48,102 bases of DNA, from positions 1 through 48,102 of the forward strand of contig JAFTUO010000082.1 of assembly GCA_017466215.1 (NCBI GenBank), given 5' to 3'. Of this stretch, positions 1 to 6,761 are shown one piece after another. This DNA comes from Oscillospiraceae bacterium. GTDB taxonomy: Bacteria > Bacillota > Clostridia > Oscillospirales > Oscillospiraceae. The stretch's first letter is position 1; the number at the start of each line of letters is the position of its first letter. Both the position numbers and the translations under genes were made by a program. The notes beneath the pieces were generated by a model. The model did no database searches, was not told the DNA's origin, and worked only from the letters and a program-made list of their open reading frames with translations.

Positions 1-63
1 AAGGTTTCGTTTGACAATGGATAGTTTTTCTTCTTTGCTCCGTACAGTGTATTTTCTTGCCAT
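1..63 (-). CDS. Transposase, N-terminal fragment cut by the window edge
   Basis: The first 21 codons of a gene running out of the window on the minus strand; the product starts MARKYTVRSKEEKLSIVKRN. A TTTGGAGGTGG ribosome site lies just upstream. A basic start followed by a KLSIVK-like helix resembles the helix-turn-helix OrfA proteins of IS3-type elements, but 21 residues cannot prove it. The same start appears at the right edge of the window, which supports a mobile-element gene rather than a host gene. Confidence 0.55.
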   Translation of the reverse strand, partial: MARKYTVRSKEEKLSIVKRNL

Positions 64-91
64 ATTACCACCTCCAAATCTATAATAGCAT

Positions 92-130
92 AAAAAATAA
101 TGGCAGGCACTTTCGTGTCTACCATTATTT
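92..130 (-). terminator. Hairpin terminator inside the IS, ahead of the transposase
   Basis: Read on the minus strand: a 16-base arm, a GAAA loop, a matching arm (one mismatch, one G-T pair) and a run of six T. It lies between the IS end and the transposase start, so it can stop transcripts arriving from sfsA, which points toward the transposase. Confidence 0.65.
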
Positions 131-155
131 TATCACTTCACCAGTTGGCTCCCGT

Positions 156-833
156 TTATAATTTGATTAGAAGCGGCAGACGAATTGCCATAGAATCGGG
201 CGTAACAGCGCAGTCCATTGCAAGTATAGATACGCCGCTTTCTGAAGCTTTGCGCAGGGCAGCACCGAAGGCAGGGTCAGTATCATCGTTGGGGTGGAGA
301 TATTTCATATCCGCCATCTGTACAACGAACAAGACGAAAGCCCCGTAACCTGCCTGTACAGCGGCGGTCAGACCCTGCAGATGCTTCACGCCCCGTTGCG
401 TCGGGGCATCGGGGAAGGCGCACACACCGTCATTTTCCAATGTTACACCCTTGACTTCCAGAAAACACCGCTTTCCGTCTTTGACAAAGGAAAAATCAAA
501 GCGGGAATCGCCGTGGGTGTACTCCACCTTCAGATCCTCGATCTGACCAAGGCCGCCGGCCATCAGCCATTCCCGGGCGGCAATATTGGGCGCTTGGGAA
601 TCCATATTGATCAGCAAGCTGCCCTTCTGGACGCAGATCAGGTCGTATTTTGTCTTGCGGGCAGGATTGTCGGATTTCTGACACCACACCGTTGCGCCCG
701 GGGTCAGCAATTCCCGGCATCTGCCGGTATTTTTGACGTGGCATATCTCTTCCTTGCCGTCAATTTCAATATGGGCAATGAAACGGTTAGGTCGGGCAAG
801 GAATGTACCGCGGACCATATTTTCGTATTTCAT
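156..833 (-). CDS. sfsA: SfsA family DNA/RNA nuclease-like protein
   Basis: Full-length SfsA family protein (225 aa; family members are about 220-240 aa). Family hallmarks are visible: an N-terminal OB-like part with FLARPNRFIAHIEIDG, then HVKNTGRC, and a nuclease-like core with RFDF, the EVKGVTL strand and FPDAPTQRGVKHL. SfsA was first described as a sugar fermentation stimulation protein and later as a nuclease-fold protein; its role here cannot be read from sequence. The ATG at 833 follows AAGGAG at a rather long spacing of about 12 bases. It is monocistronic and divergent from tRNA-Val, and an IS sits just beyond its stop codon. Confidence 0.93.
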   Translation of the reverse strand: MKYENMVRGTFLARPNRFIAHIEIDGKEEICHVKNTGRCRELLTPGATVWCQKSDNPARKTKYDLICVQKGSLLINMDSQAPNIAAREWLMAGGLGQIEDLKVEYTHGDSRFDFSFVKDGKRCFLEVKGVTLENDGVCAFPDAPTQRGVKHLQGLTAAVQAGYGAFVLFVVQMADMKYLHPNDDTDPAFGAALRKASESGVSILAMDCAVTPDSMAIRLPLLIKL

Positions 834-860
834 ATCGGGTGAGGACTCCTTTTTTCTTTA

Positions 861-888
861 AGCATACCAGATATTTTGTGAAGTTCAA
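861..888 (-). promoter_or_regulatory. Promoter for sfsA
   Basis: On the minus strand TTGAAC (888-883) and TATGCT (866-861) are separated by 16 bp, about 30 bp ahead of the sfsA start codon. Confidence 0.5.
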
Positions 889-902
889 GAGGGAATTGAG
901 GG

Positions 903-930
903 TTGACTTTTCCTAAAACTGTGATATAAT
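903..930 (+). promoter_or_regulatory. Promoter for tRNA-Val
   Basis: TTGACT (903-908), a 16-bp spacer and a consensus TATAAT (925-930), placing the start about 8 bases before the tRNA. Confidence 0.75.
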
Positions 931-945
931 CATTTTCGTTCAAAC

Positions 946-1022
946 GGAGGCTTAGCTCAGCTGGTTAGAGCGCATGCTTCACACGCATGAGGTCACAGGT
1001 TCGAGTCCCGTAGTCTCCACCA
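946..1022 (+). tRNA. tRNA-Val (anticodon CAC)
   Basis: A 77-nt tRNA with encoded CCA. Acceptor arms GGAGGCT and AGTCTCC pair; the anticodon stem CATGC/GCATG encloses loop TTCACAC, giving anticodon CAC, which reads GTG (valine). The T stem has an A-C mismatch at its middle pair (ACAGG against CCCGT), which is unusual but leaves four pairs. It has its own promoter and terminator. Confidence 0.93.
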
Positions 1023-1027
1023 AAAAA

Positions 1028-1057
1028 AGACACCACCCATCGGGTGGTGTCTTTTTT
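1028..1057 (+). terminator. Terminator of tRNA-Val
   Basis: GACACCACCC and GGGTGGTGTC form a perfect 10-bp stem with a 3-base loop followed by six T, starting a few bases after the tRNA CCA. An almost identical copy lies at 1924-1954. Confidence 0.9.
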
Positions 1058-1062
1058 GGTGG

Positions 1063-1112
1063 AGGGATAACGGAGGGACTCGAACCCATCCAAATGCAAC
1101 GCGGATGGGCAT
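1063..1112 (-). other. tRNA 3'-end-like remnant with a hairpin
   Basis: On the minus strand this stretch contains GATGGGTTCGAGTCCCTC and, after CCGTTATCCCTC, a CCACCA-like end, which resembles a T arm and acceptor end. The spacing is wrong for a complete tRNA and there is no 5' half. CCCATCC (1085-1091) and GGATGGG (1103-1109) add a 7-bp stem. Confidence 0.4.
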
Positions 1113-1140
1113 TGAAAGATTTCAATATCTGTGCTATATT
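1112..1140 (+). promoter_or_regulatory. Promoter for the methyltransferase gene
   Basis: TTGAAA (1112-1117), a 17-bp spacer and TATATT (1135-1140), about 30 bp ahead of the GTG start at 1170. Confidence 0.6.
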
Positions 1141-1169
1141 AAAATCAAACGAGCGGGGAGGGAAAAGCC

Positions 1170-1922
1170 GTGAATTATCAGGACATCAACGCAGAAACAA
1201 TAGACCGCTGGATCGCGGAGGGCTGGGAATGGGGTCAGCCCATCACCCACGACGTATATTGCAAAGCCACCCAGGGGCAGTGGGATATGCTCCTGACACC
1301 GACGAAAGCCGTCCCTCACGAATGGTTTGGCCAGCTGAAAGGGAAGAAAATCCTTGGCCTTGCCAGCGGTGGCGGGCAGCAGATGCCGATCTTTGCCGCA
1401 TTGGGTGCAGAGGTTACGGTTTTGGATTATTCGCTGAAGCAGCTGGAAAGTGAACGGATGGTGGCCGATCGTGAAGGCTATGATATTCGCATCATCCGGG
1501 CGGATATGACAAGGCCGCTGCCGTTTGCGGACGGGGAGTTTGATCTGATCTTCCACCCGGTGTCCAACTGCTATGTGCGGGAGGTTAAGCCGATTTTTAA
1601 GGAATGCTATCGCATTTTGAAGCCCGGTGGAATTTTGCTGGGCGGCTACGACAATATGGTCAATTATCTGGTAGATGAGGACGAAAAGACCATTGTCAAC
1701 ACAATGCCCTTTGATCCGCTGAAAAATCCCCAGCAGATGGCCCAGCTGGAAGCTGAAGACTGCGGCGTGCAGTTTTCCCATACCATCGGGGAACAGCTGG
1801 GAGGACAGCTGGAGGCGGGCTTCCGCCTGACCCATATTTACGGCGACACCAATGGCAGCGGTTATTTGCACGAGAAAAATATTGAGTGCTATTTTGCCGT
1901 CCGGGCAGTGAAAGAATGCTAA
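1170..1922 (+). CDS. Class I SAM-dependent methyltransferase
   Basis: A 250-residue Rossmann-fold methyltransferase. Motif I is ILGLASGGGQQ (about residues 61-71), followed by the acidic strand VTVLDYS, RADMTRPLPFADGEFDLIF and RILKPGG, the usual order for UbiE/Methyltransf_11-type enzymes. The substrate cannot be predicted. The start is GTG at 1170, with GGGGAGGG 7 bases upstream. It has its own promoter and is a single-gene unit between two near-identical terminator hairpins, so it looks like a small cassette placed behind tRNA-Val. It ends tail to tail with the GH2 gene, sharing the downstream terminator. Confidence 0.88.
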   Translation: MNYQDINAETIDRWIAEGWEWGQPITHDVYCKATQGQWDMLLTPTKAVPHEWFGQLKGKKILGLASGGGQQMPIFAALGAEVTVLDYSLKQLESERMVADREGYDIRIIRADMTRPLPFADGEFDLIFHPVSNCYVREVKPIFKECYRILKPGGILLGGYDNMVNYLVDEDEKTIVNTMPFDPLKNPQQMAQLEAEDCGVQFSHTIGEQLGGQLEAGFRLTHIYGDTNGSGYLHEKNIECYFAVRAVKEC

Positions 1923-1923
1923 A

Positions 1924-1954
1924 AAGACACCACCCATTGGGTGGTGTCTTTTTT
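1924..1954. terminator. Bidirectional terminator between the methyltransferase and GH2 genes
   Basis: GACACCACCC and GGGTGGTGTC around a 3-base loop, with A-runs before and T-runs after, so it can end both the plus-strand methyltransferase and the minus-strand glycosidase transcripts. Near-copy of 1028-1057. Confidence 0.85.
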
Positions 1955-1961
1955 AGTTTTA

Positions 1962-4214
1962 TTATTTCTTCTTAGGGGCTCTGATCTTGCTCAGTTTTTT
2001 GTTCAGATTCAGCAGGTCTTCCTTGGTGAACTTGGCATCCATCATGCCGCCGGCCATAGTGAGCAGGCGCAGAACGGTAAAGCCGCTCATCATAGACATC
2101 ATCTCGGGGGTTACCTCAAAGCCCATGGGCTTTGCCTTTTCACCCTTTTTCTTGCCGCCCAGCATCTTGCCCATCAGCTTGGCAAAGAGCAGCTTGCCAC
2201 GTAAGGTGGCGATCACATCGCTCATCTTGGAGTTGAGGGACAGGCGGCCGGGCTTTTCCTCAATGTCAAACCAGTTGAGGATCGCACCCTCTTCCTTCAG
2301 ACGATAATCCTCGTTGAAGGTATCTACCTTGCGGATGACGCTCTCGTCCTTCAGATCGCCGGAGACGGCCACCAGCTTGGTCTCGCCGGCATTGGGAACA
2401 TCAAAGTAGAAGAAGTGGTCAGCAGCTTCCTTGACACCCAGAGATTCGCCGTTGGCAAACAGCTCGACAGTGGGCTGGTTGGAGTACACGGTGATCTTGG
2501 TCACATCTTCAACACGGTCGATGTAACGCTTGCCGCACAGGTGGACGAAAGGCTCGTCAGACAGCCATGCCTTATAGGCATAGAAGGAGTCCTTCTTATA
2601 CTTGCGGTCAAAGGTTACCAGGCCCTTGTGATTCTGGCCGTTTTCGCCACCCTCGGCACGGGCATCAGCACCAAAGTCAAACATATTCCACACGTGGGTC
2701 GCCCACATATACTTGCGGGAGTACAGCTGCTTGATCAGCTCTTCGTGGTAGTATGCCTGGTATTCTTCGGTATAGTCGCCCTGACGGGGATCGGAGGTGT
2801 GCCAATTCAGCGCTTCACAGCCGTACTCAGAGCAGCCGATGGGAATGTGGGGATGGGTGGCGTGGAACTTGTCAAACCAGGGACCGTTCATAGAGGTATC
2901 GCCGCCGTACCAGCCGAAGTAGTGGTTGTACGAGACAACATCGGGAATCTGCAGATAGGGATCGTCCATCTTGCACATAGACACCGCTGCAATGGTGGTC
3001 AGACGGGTCTTGTCCATCTCGTGGCACAGATCGTTCAGAATGCGGTGATTTTCCAGAAGATCTTCATCAGAGCCGCCGATGGAGATCTCGTTGGACAGAC
3101 CCCAAACCACGATGGAGGGGTGATTGTAGTTCTGCACAACCAATTCCTTCATCTGAGAAATGGTGTTTTCGCGAGCGGTGGGCATATGCTTGGAAATGTA
3201 GGGGATTTCCGCCCAGATCACAAGACCGCGCTCATCACACAGATCGTAGAAATACTGGTCGTGCTGATAGTGGGCAAGACGAATGGTGGTGCAGCCTACC
3301 TCGCAGATCAGGTCAATATCCTCTTCGTGATGCTCGGGAAGCAGGGCATTGCCAACGCCCCAGCGGTCCTGGTGGCGGGAAACGCCCCGCAGGGGATACT
3401 CTTCGCCATTGAGGATGAAGCCGTTGTCCGGATCAATCTTAAAGGTGCGGCAGCCGAAACGGGTGCATACATTGTCGATGACCTGGCCGTTTTCCATCAG
3501 CTCTGCTTCGCAGCAGTACAGGTAAGGATCTTTGCGGCCGTGCCACAGGTGGACATTGTCAATGGTAAAGGAGACCTTGGTTTCTGCGGACTCCTGGGAG
3601 GCGATCGCATTTTCGTCCTTGTCGTAGATGGTGTACTTGACACTCTGGCCTTCCTTGGCGTTGGTAAGGAATACCTGAACTTCCACATCTGCATTGGCGC
3701 CTGCCACGGTGGGGGTAACTATGATGCCGGGGCCGCCGTAGTAGTCAAGGTCAAAGTGGGACTCGCTGACGCAGATCAGGTTTACGTCGCGGTAAATACC
3801 GCCGTAGAAGGTGAAGTCTGCCATCTGGGGATAGACGGTCTCATTGGCGCTGTTGTCCACTGCGATGGTCAGCAGGCTGCTTTCGCCCAGTGCCTCGGTT
3901 ACATCAACTCTCCAGGTGGAGTAGCCGCCGTCGTGGTGGGCAAGGGCCTTGCCGTCCACATACACGTCTGCGGAGGAGTTGGCGCCACGGATCTCCAGGT
4001 AGTAGCGATCTGCGGCGGGCAGTTCGGACTTGTTGAGGGTCTTTGCATAGTAGGCAGTGCCGCGGTAGTAGTCGTTGCCACCGTCCTGGCCGTCAATGGC
4101 GTTCCAGGAATGGGGCAGGTCCACCACATCCCAGGTGGTGTCGATCGCGGAAGGAACAGCCGTCGCTTGCTTGCTGAAAGACCACTGGCTGTTTAACTTA
4201 ATAATTTCTCTCAT
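1962..4214 (-). CDS. Glycoside hydrolase family 2, probable beta-glucuronidase (beta-galactosidase possible)
   Basis: A 750-residue GH2 enzyme without a signal peptide, so probably cytoplasmic. An N-terminal sugar-binding domain (LPHSWNAIDG, YYRGTAYYAK) and a beta-sandwich precede the TIM barrel; the acid/base is in WGLSNEI (Glu about 376) and the nucleophile in CSEYGCE (Glu about 463). An N-x-K motif (NHK, about 528-530) lies 65 residues later, near the spacing of the carboxylate-reading motif of beta-glucuronidases, but similar NxK strings also occur in some GH2 galactosidases. The neighbours (GPH symporter and a full glucuronate pathway) favour glucuronidase. A Lys/Met-rich tail of about 90 residues follows the usual domains. 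ATG 4214 follows AAAGGAGG; an upstream in-frame ATG (4265) lacks one. Confidence 0.8.
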   Translation of the reverse strand: MREIIKLNSQWSFSKQATAVPSAIDTTWDVVDLPHSWNAIDGQDGGNDYYRGTAYYAKTLNKSELPAADRYYLEIRGANSSADVYVDGKALAHHDGGYSTWRVDVTEALGESSLLTIAVDNSANETVYPQMADFTFYGGIYRDVNLICVSESHFDLDYYGGPGIIVTPTVAGANADVEVQVFLTNAKEGQSVKYTIYDKDENAIASQESAETKVSFTIDNVHLWHGRKDPYLYCCEAELMENGQVIDNVCTRFGCRTFKIDPDNGFILNGEEYPLRGVSRHQDRWGVGNALLPEHHEEDIDLICEVGCTTIRLAHYQHDQYFYDLCDERGLVIWAEIPYISKHMPTARENTISQMKELVVQNYNHPSIVVWGLSNEISIGGSDEDLLENHRILNDLCHEMDKTRLTTIAAVSMCKMDDPYLQIPDVVSYNHYFGWYGGDTSMNGPWFDKFHATHPHIPIGCSEYGCEALNWHTSDPRQGDYTEEYQAYYHEELIKQLYSRKYMWATHVWNMFDFGADARAEGGENGQNHKGLVTFDRKYKKDSFYAYKAWLSDEPFVHLCGKRYIDRVEDVTKITVYSNQPTVELFANGESLGVKEAADHFFYFDVPNAGETKLVAVSGDLKDESVIRKVDTFNEDYRLKEEGAILNWFDIEEKPGRLSLNSKMSDVIATLRGKLLFAKLMGKMLGGKKKGEKAKPMGFEVTPEMMSMMSGFTVLRLLTMAGGMMDAKFTKEDLLNLNKKLSKIRAPKKK

Positions 4215-4259
4215 AAAAAGGACCTCCTTTGGAATTTCGGGAAAAGCGTTACTTTCAAA

Positions 4260-4291
4260 TATCACCCTGCCGGAAAACCGACAGGGTGATA
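4260..4291 (-). other. Intercistronic hairpin between symporter and glycosidase
   Basis: On the minus strand TATCACCCTG, one G-T pair and CGG/CCG build a 14-bp stem around a TTTT loop. It lies 20 bases past the symporter stop and 46 bases before the GH2 start, without a proper T-run after it, so it looks more like an mRNA-processing or stability element or a partial attenuator than a full terminator. Confidence 0.6.
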
Positions 4292-4310
4292 CGGCTAAGA
4301 ATGGATAGGT

Positions 4311-5903
4311 TTATTCAGCAACAGCCTCTGCATTGCGGCGCTCTGCCAGCTCAGCAGTCATTGTTGCCAGAGTCTTCTTGTCGATGTTGTAAATGACAGC
4401 GATGCCGATGAACTGCAGGACAGCACTGAACATATACAGACCGGCAACCAGCCAGCACATATTGTAAGCGGTAGAAGCGCTCTGCAGCATCGTGCCGTAC
4501 TTCTCAACATAACCCAGTGCGCCCATAATCAGCAGAACAACAGAGGGACCAATGCCCTGAGCCAGCTTGCGGAAGAAGGAGTGCAGGGAGTAAACAGTGC
4601 CTTCCTCGCGAGTGCCGTACTTCCACTCGTTGTAGTCGATGGCGTCGCCCATCATAGCCCAGGAAACGCAGGTGTATACGCCCATACCCAGGCCGTAAAT
4701 GACCAGGCTGATCATATATACGGGAAGTGCGTAAGCATAGGGAACGATGGGGAAGATCATCATGATCGCGCCGCCGATCAGAGAAATGACTGCGCCGAGA
4801 ACAGAAGCTTCCTTCTTACCAAACTTGACAACGATCTTCTTGATGAAGGGCATAAACAGGAACATAGGCAGGAAGCCGACCATCTGCACGATACCGGACA
4901 TAGAAGCCTTGCCGAAGTAAGTAGCAAACATAATGGTGGTTGCGGTGGAAGCAGCGTTCATACCCAGGAACATACCCATAGCAGCCAGCGTAACGCCAAC
5001 AGCAGGACGGTTCTTCATAAACTTGCCGAAGGACTTGATGATACTGAGCTTTTCAGTCTGCTCGGTGGTCTTAACGGTGTTCTCATCCACACGGATGGTG
5101 ATAAACTTCAGCATAATAATAAATGCGATGAAGCCCAGAACACCCATGATCAGGGCAGCCCAGAAAACTCTTTCGCCCAGCAGCTCCTGAACCTTTTTGC
5201 CGGTCAGGGGGTTGAAGATGGTTTCGCCGACCTCGTAAGCCTTGCCGGTGTTGGGGTTGGTGAAGAACAGCGCCTTGTCAACGCCTTCGGGCAGGACGAT
5301 CTTCTGGAACAGGTTGTCGAAGAAGGTGTCGGTGCCATCAAAAATGACATCCTTCCAGATCAGCATAGGCAGGATCATATTGGGCAGCAGATTGCCGATC
5401 ATAGAGCCGATGGAGCGCCAGGTGGACAGCTCAGCCTGCTCTGCCTTGTCGGTGGTGACCAGGGAAAGCATAGAGCCGTAAGGAACGTTTGCTACGGTGT
5501 AGAATGCGTCCCAGATGACATAGCCAACGATGAACAGGACGGCCTTGAGCCAAACATCAGCATTGGGGAAGGGCAGGAAAACTGCTGCACCGCCAACGAG
5601 CAGGCCGACAGCACCAACAAAGATGTAGGTTTTGAACTTGCCGTGCTTGTACTGTCTTCTGTCGCGGTCGATCATAGAGCCCAGCATAGGGTCGTTTACT
5701 GCGTCCCAGATCTGGACCAGCAGCAACAGAATCGAGAGCAGGCCGGTCTCCAGCATCATAAATACGAGCCAGAAGGTCTGCACTGTGTTCTTGAGCGAAA
5801 AGCTCATATTGCAGCCAAGATCGCCGGCCGCATATGCGATCTTGTCGCGGATACCAAACTTGCGATGGCCGTTGGCATCCAAGGTAACGGGTTTTTTCGC
5901 CAT
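4311..5903 (-). CDS. GPH family sugar:cation symporter, probable glucuronide transporter
   Basis: A 530-residue MFS-type membrane protein of the glycoside-pentoside-hexuronide family, related to MelB and UidB. The N-terminus (GIRDKIAYAAGDLGCNMSF) and QIWDAVNDPMLGSMIDR after the second membrane span are GPH hallmarks; about 12 membrane segments are visible, with an enlarged soluble loop at about residues 190-250. The first gene of a two-gene minus-strand operon with the GH2 glycosidase, it should import the glucuronide the enzyme cleaves. ATG 5903 follows AAGGAGG at 7 bases; an upstream in-frame ATG (5933) lacks a site. Substrate is inferred from context. Confidence 0.87.
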   Translation of the reverse strand: MAKKPVTLDANGHRKFGIRDKIAYAAGDLGCNMSFSLKNTVQTFWLVFMMLETGLLSILLLLVQIWDAVNDPMLGSMIDRDRRQYKHGKFKTYIFVGAVGLLVGGAAVFLPFPNADVWLKAVLFIVGYVIWDAFYTVANVPYGSMLSLVTTDKAEQAELSTWRSIGSMIGNLLPNMILPMLIWKDVIFDGTDTFFDNLFQKIVLPEGVDKALFFTNPNTGKAYEVGETIFNPLTGKKVQELLGERVFWAALIMGVLGFIAFIIMLKFITIRVDENTVKTTEQTEKLSIIKSFGKFMKNRPAVGVTLAAMGMFLGMNAASTATTIMFATYFGKASMSGIVQMVGFLPMFLFMPFIKKIVVKFGKKEASVLGAVISLIGGAIMMIFPIVPYAYALPVYMISLVIYGLGMGVYTCVSWAMMGDAIDYNEWKYGTREEGTVYSLHSFFRKLAQGIGPSVVLLIMGALGYVEKYGTMLQSASTAYNMCWLVAGLYMFSAVLQFIGIAVIYNIDKKTLATMTAELAERRNAEAVAE

Positions 5904-5952
5904 AATCTTTCCTCCTTGTGTTTGCAGGCACATACCTGCTCTATCGTATTAC

Positions 5953-5981
5953 ATTATAAAATATCAATCCTTCTTTTTCTA
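5953..5981 (-). promoter_or_regulatory. Promoter of the symporter-glycosidase operon
   Basis: Minus strand TAGAAA (5981-5976) and consensus TATAAT (5958-5953) with 17 bp between. The -35 is weak and touches the shared 27-bp element, which suits a regulated promoter. Confidence 0.55.
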
Positions 5982-6007
5982 GGTACAAAATGTCCCTTTT
6001 GTGACAC
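5981..6007 (-). promoter_or_regulatory. Shared 27-bp control element, copy 1
   Basis: On the minus strand it reads GTGTCACA, three variable bases, GGG, purine, CATTTTGT, purine, CCT. It matches 22 of 27 positions, ungapped, with 6735-6761 ahead of uxaC. Its last base is the first base of the -35 box. Contains an imperfect dyad ACAAAA/TTTTGT. Confidence 0.65.
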
Positions 6008-6058
6008 CCTATGGAAAAAATATTGTGTGCTTTTTTGGCGAAGTTTAACAACAAACCG

Positions 6059-6087
6059 TTGCGCAGACCGTTTCTTTGTGCTATACT
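6059..6087 (+). promoter_or_regulatory. Promoter of the TetR regulator gene
   Basis: TTGCGC (6059-6064), a 17-bp spacer and TATACT (6082-6087), 30 bp ahead of the start codon. Confidence 0.6.
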
Positions 6088-6098
6088 ATGACCAAAGA
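6073..6098. promoter_or_regulatory. Inverted repeat over the regulator -10 box, possible TetR operator
   Basis: TCTTTG (6073-6078) and CAAAGA (6093-6098) flank 14 bases that include the TATACT box, a position suited to autorepression. The arms are short, so chance is possible. Confidence 0.3.
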
Positions 6099-6116
6099 GA
6101 CAGGAGGTGAGGGAAA

Positions 6117-6677
6117 ATGTACAAGATCTGCCAGACAGAACAATCCTATAAGCGGCAGCGGGAGCTGGAGAAGGGCTTGCTGCAGATGATGCTCAGTAAA
6201 AACTACGAGGAGATCTCTATCAGCGATTTGTGCGAGTTTATGCAGATCCCCCGGAAATCTTTTTACCGCTATTTTTCCAGCAAGGACGGTGCATTGTATG
6301 CGCTGATCGACCACACGCTTGCGGATTTTTTCCAAATGCCTGTGCCCGATAAGAAATCCAGAGGCAGCGCAATAGGGGATTTGGACCTGTATTTTGCCTT
6401 TTGGTATGAAAACAAGACATTTTTAGACGCACTCCAGGACAGCTCTCTCAGCGGTATTCTTGTGGAGCGGGCTACGAATTTCTCCCTGAAAGAAGGACTG
6501 CTGCCCCGAAAATTCAAGGGCTTCCGCCCGGAAATTCAGAGCCTTGTCATGGCCTTTTCCATATGCGGTCTTATGTCTATGGTTCTGCAGTGGCATCGGC
6601 AGGGATTTCAGATTTCTCCCGCCGATATGACTAACCTTGCCATCAATATGCTTACCACGCCGCTGCTCAATCCGTAA
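6117..6677 (+). CDS. TetR/AcrR family transcriptional regulator of the glucuronide locus
   Basis: A 186-residue one-domain regulator. Residues about 12-60 form the TetR N-terminal helix-turn-helix (ISDLCEFMQIPRKSFYRYFSSKD, split here by its turn), followed by a helical ligand domain without a recognisable signature. It is divergent from the symporter-GH2 operon and upstream of the uxaC operon, the usual place for the local repressor; glucuronide control by a TetR protein is known for UidR. ATG 6117 follows CAGGAGGTGA at 9 bases. Its own terminator separates it from uxaC. Ligand and regulated set are inference. Confidence 0.85.
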   Translation: MYKICQTEQSYKRQRELEKGLLQMMLSKNYEEISISDLCEFMQIPRKSFYRYFSSKDGALYALIDHTLADFFQMPVPDKKSRGSAIGDLDLYFAFWYENKTFLDALQDSSLSGILVERATNFSLKEGLLPRKFKGFRPEIQSLVMAFSICGLMSMVLQWHRQGFQISPADMTNLAINMLTTPLLNP

Positions 6678-6681
6678 ATAA

Positions 6682-6718
6682 CCCCGGTTTTTGTGTAACC
6701 TGCGCAAAAACCGGGTCT
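6682..6718 (+). terminator. Terminator after the TetR gene
   Basis: CCCGGTTTTTGTG and CGCAAAAACCGGG pair (one G-T) around a 7-base loop 4 bases past the stop codon; the tail TCTTATATTTT is a weak T-run. Confidence 0.65.
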
Positions 6719-6734
6719 TATATTTTATACCGCC

Positions 6735-6761
6735 GTGTCACATTTGGGGCATTTTGTGCCT
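6735..6761 (+). promoter_or_regulatory. Shared 27-bp control element, copy 2
   Basis: Second copy of the element at 5981-6007, in the same orientation relative to its operon and ending on the first base of the uxaC -35 box. The two copies differ at only five positions, three of them one contiguous triplet. Confidence 0.65.

Larger units (their letters stand above)
1..142 (-). mobile_element. End of an insertion sequence (left copy, partial)
   Basis: The first 142 bases are the 5' end of an IS read on the minus strand. Bases 19-142 are the exact reverse complement of 47979-48102, and the identity stops abruptly at 142/143, which marks the element end. The terminal bases read TGAAGTGATAAAAT, a TG start like many IS3-family ends; the family is inference. 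The copy lies 13 bp past the sfsA stop codon. The rest of the element is outside the window. Confidence 0.75.

Noticed and set aside
1063..1140. A complete tRNA on the minus strand
   Set aside because: A T-arm-like and a CCA-like part are present, but the distance between them is wrong and there is no D arm, anticodon arm or matching 5' acceptor.
974..1453. Plus-strand frame starting inside tRNA-Val and crossing its terminator (begins MLHTHEVTGSSPV)
   Set aside because: Its first residues are the translated tRNA, it reads through the terminator and then overlaps the methyltransferase in another frame; a well-known type of false gene.
2415..4196. 593-codon open frame on the plus strand opposite the GH2 gene
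   Set aside because: Mirror of the codon bias of the real gene; no family resemblance and no ribosome site. Several other long antisense frames (for example 4581-6110, 10294-11865, 11948-13348, 16446-17873, 34973-36460) are rejected for the same reason.
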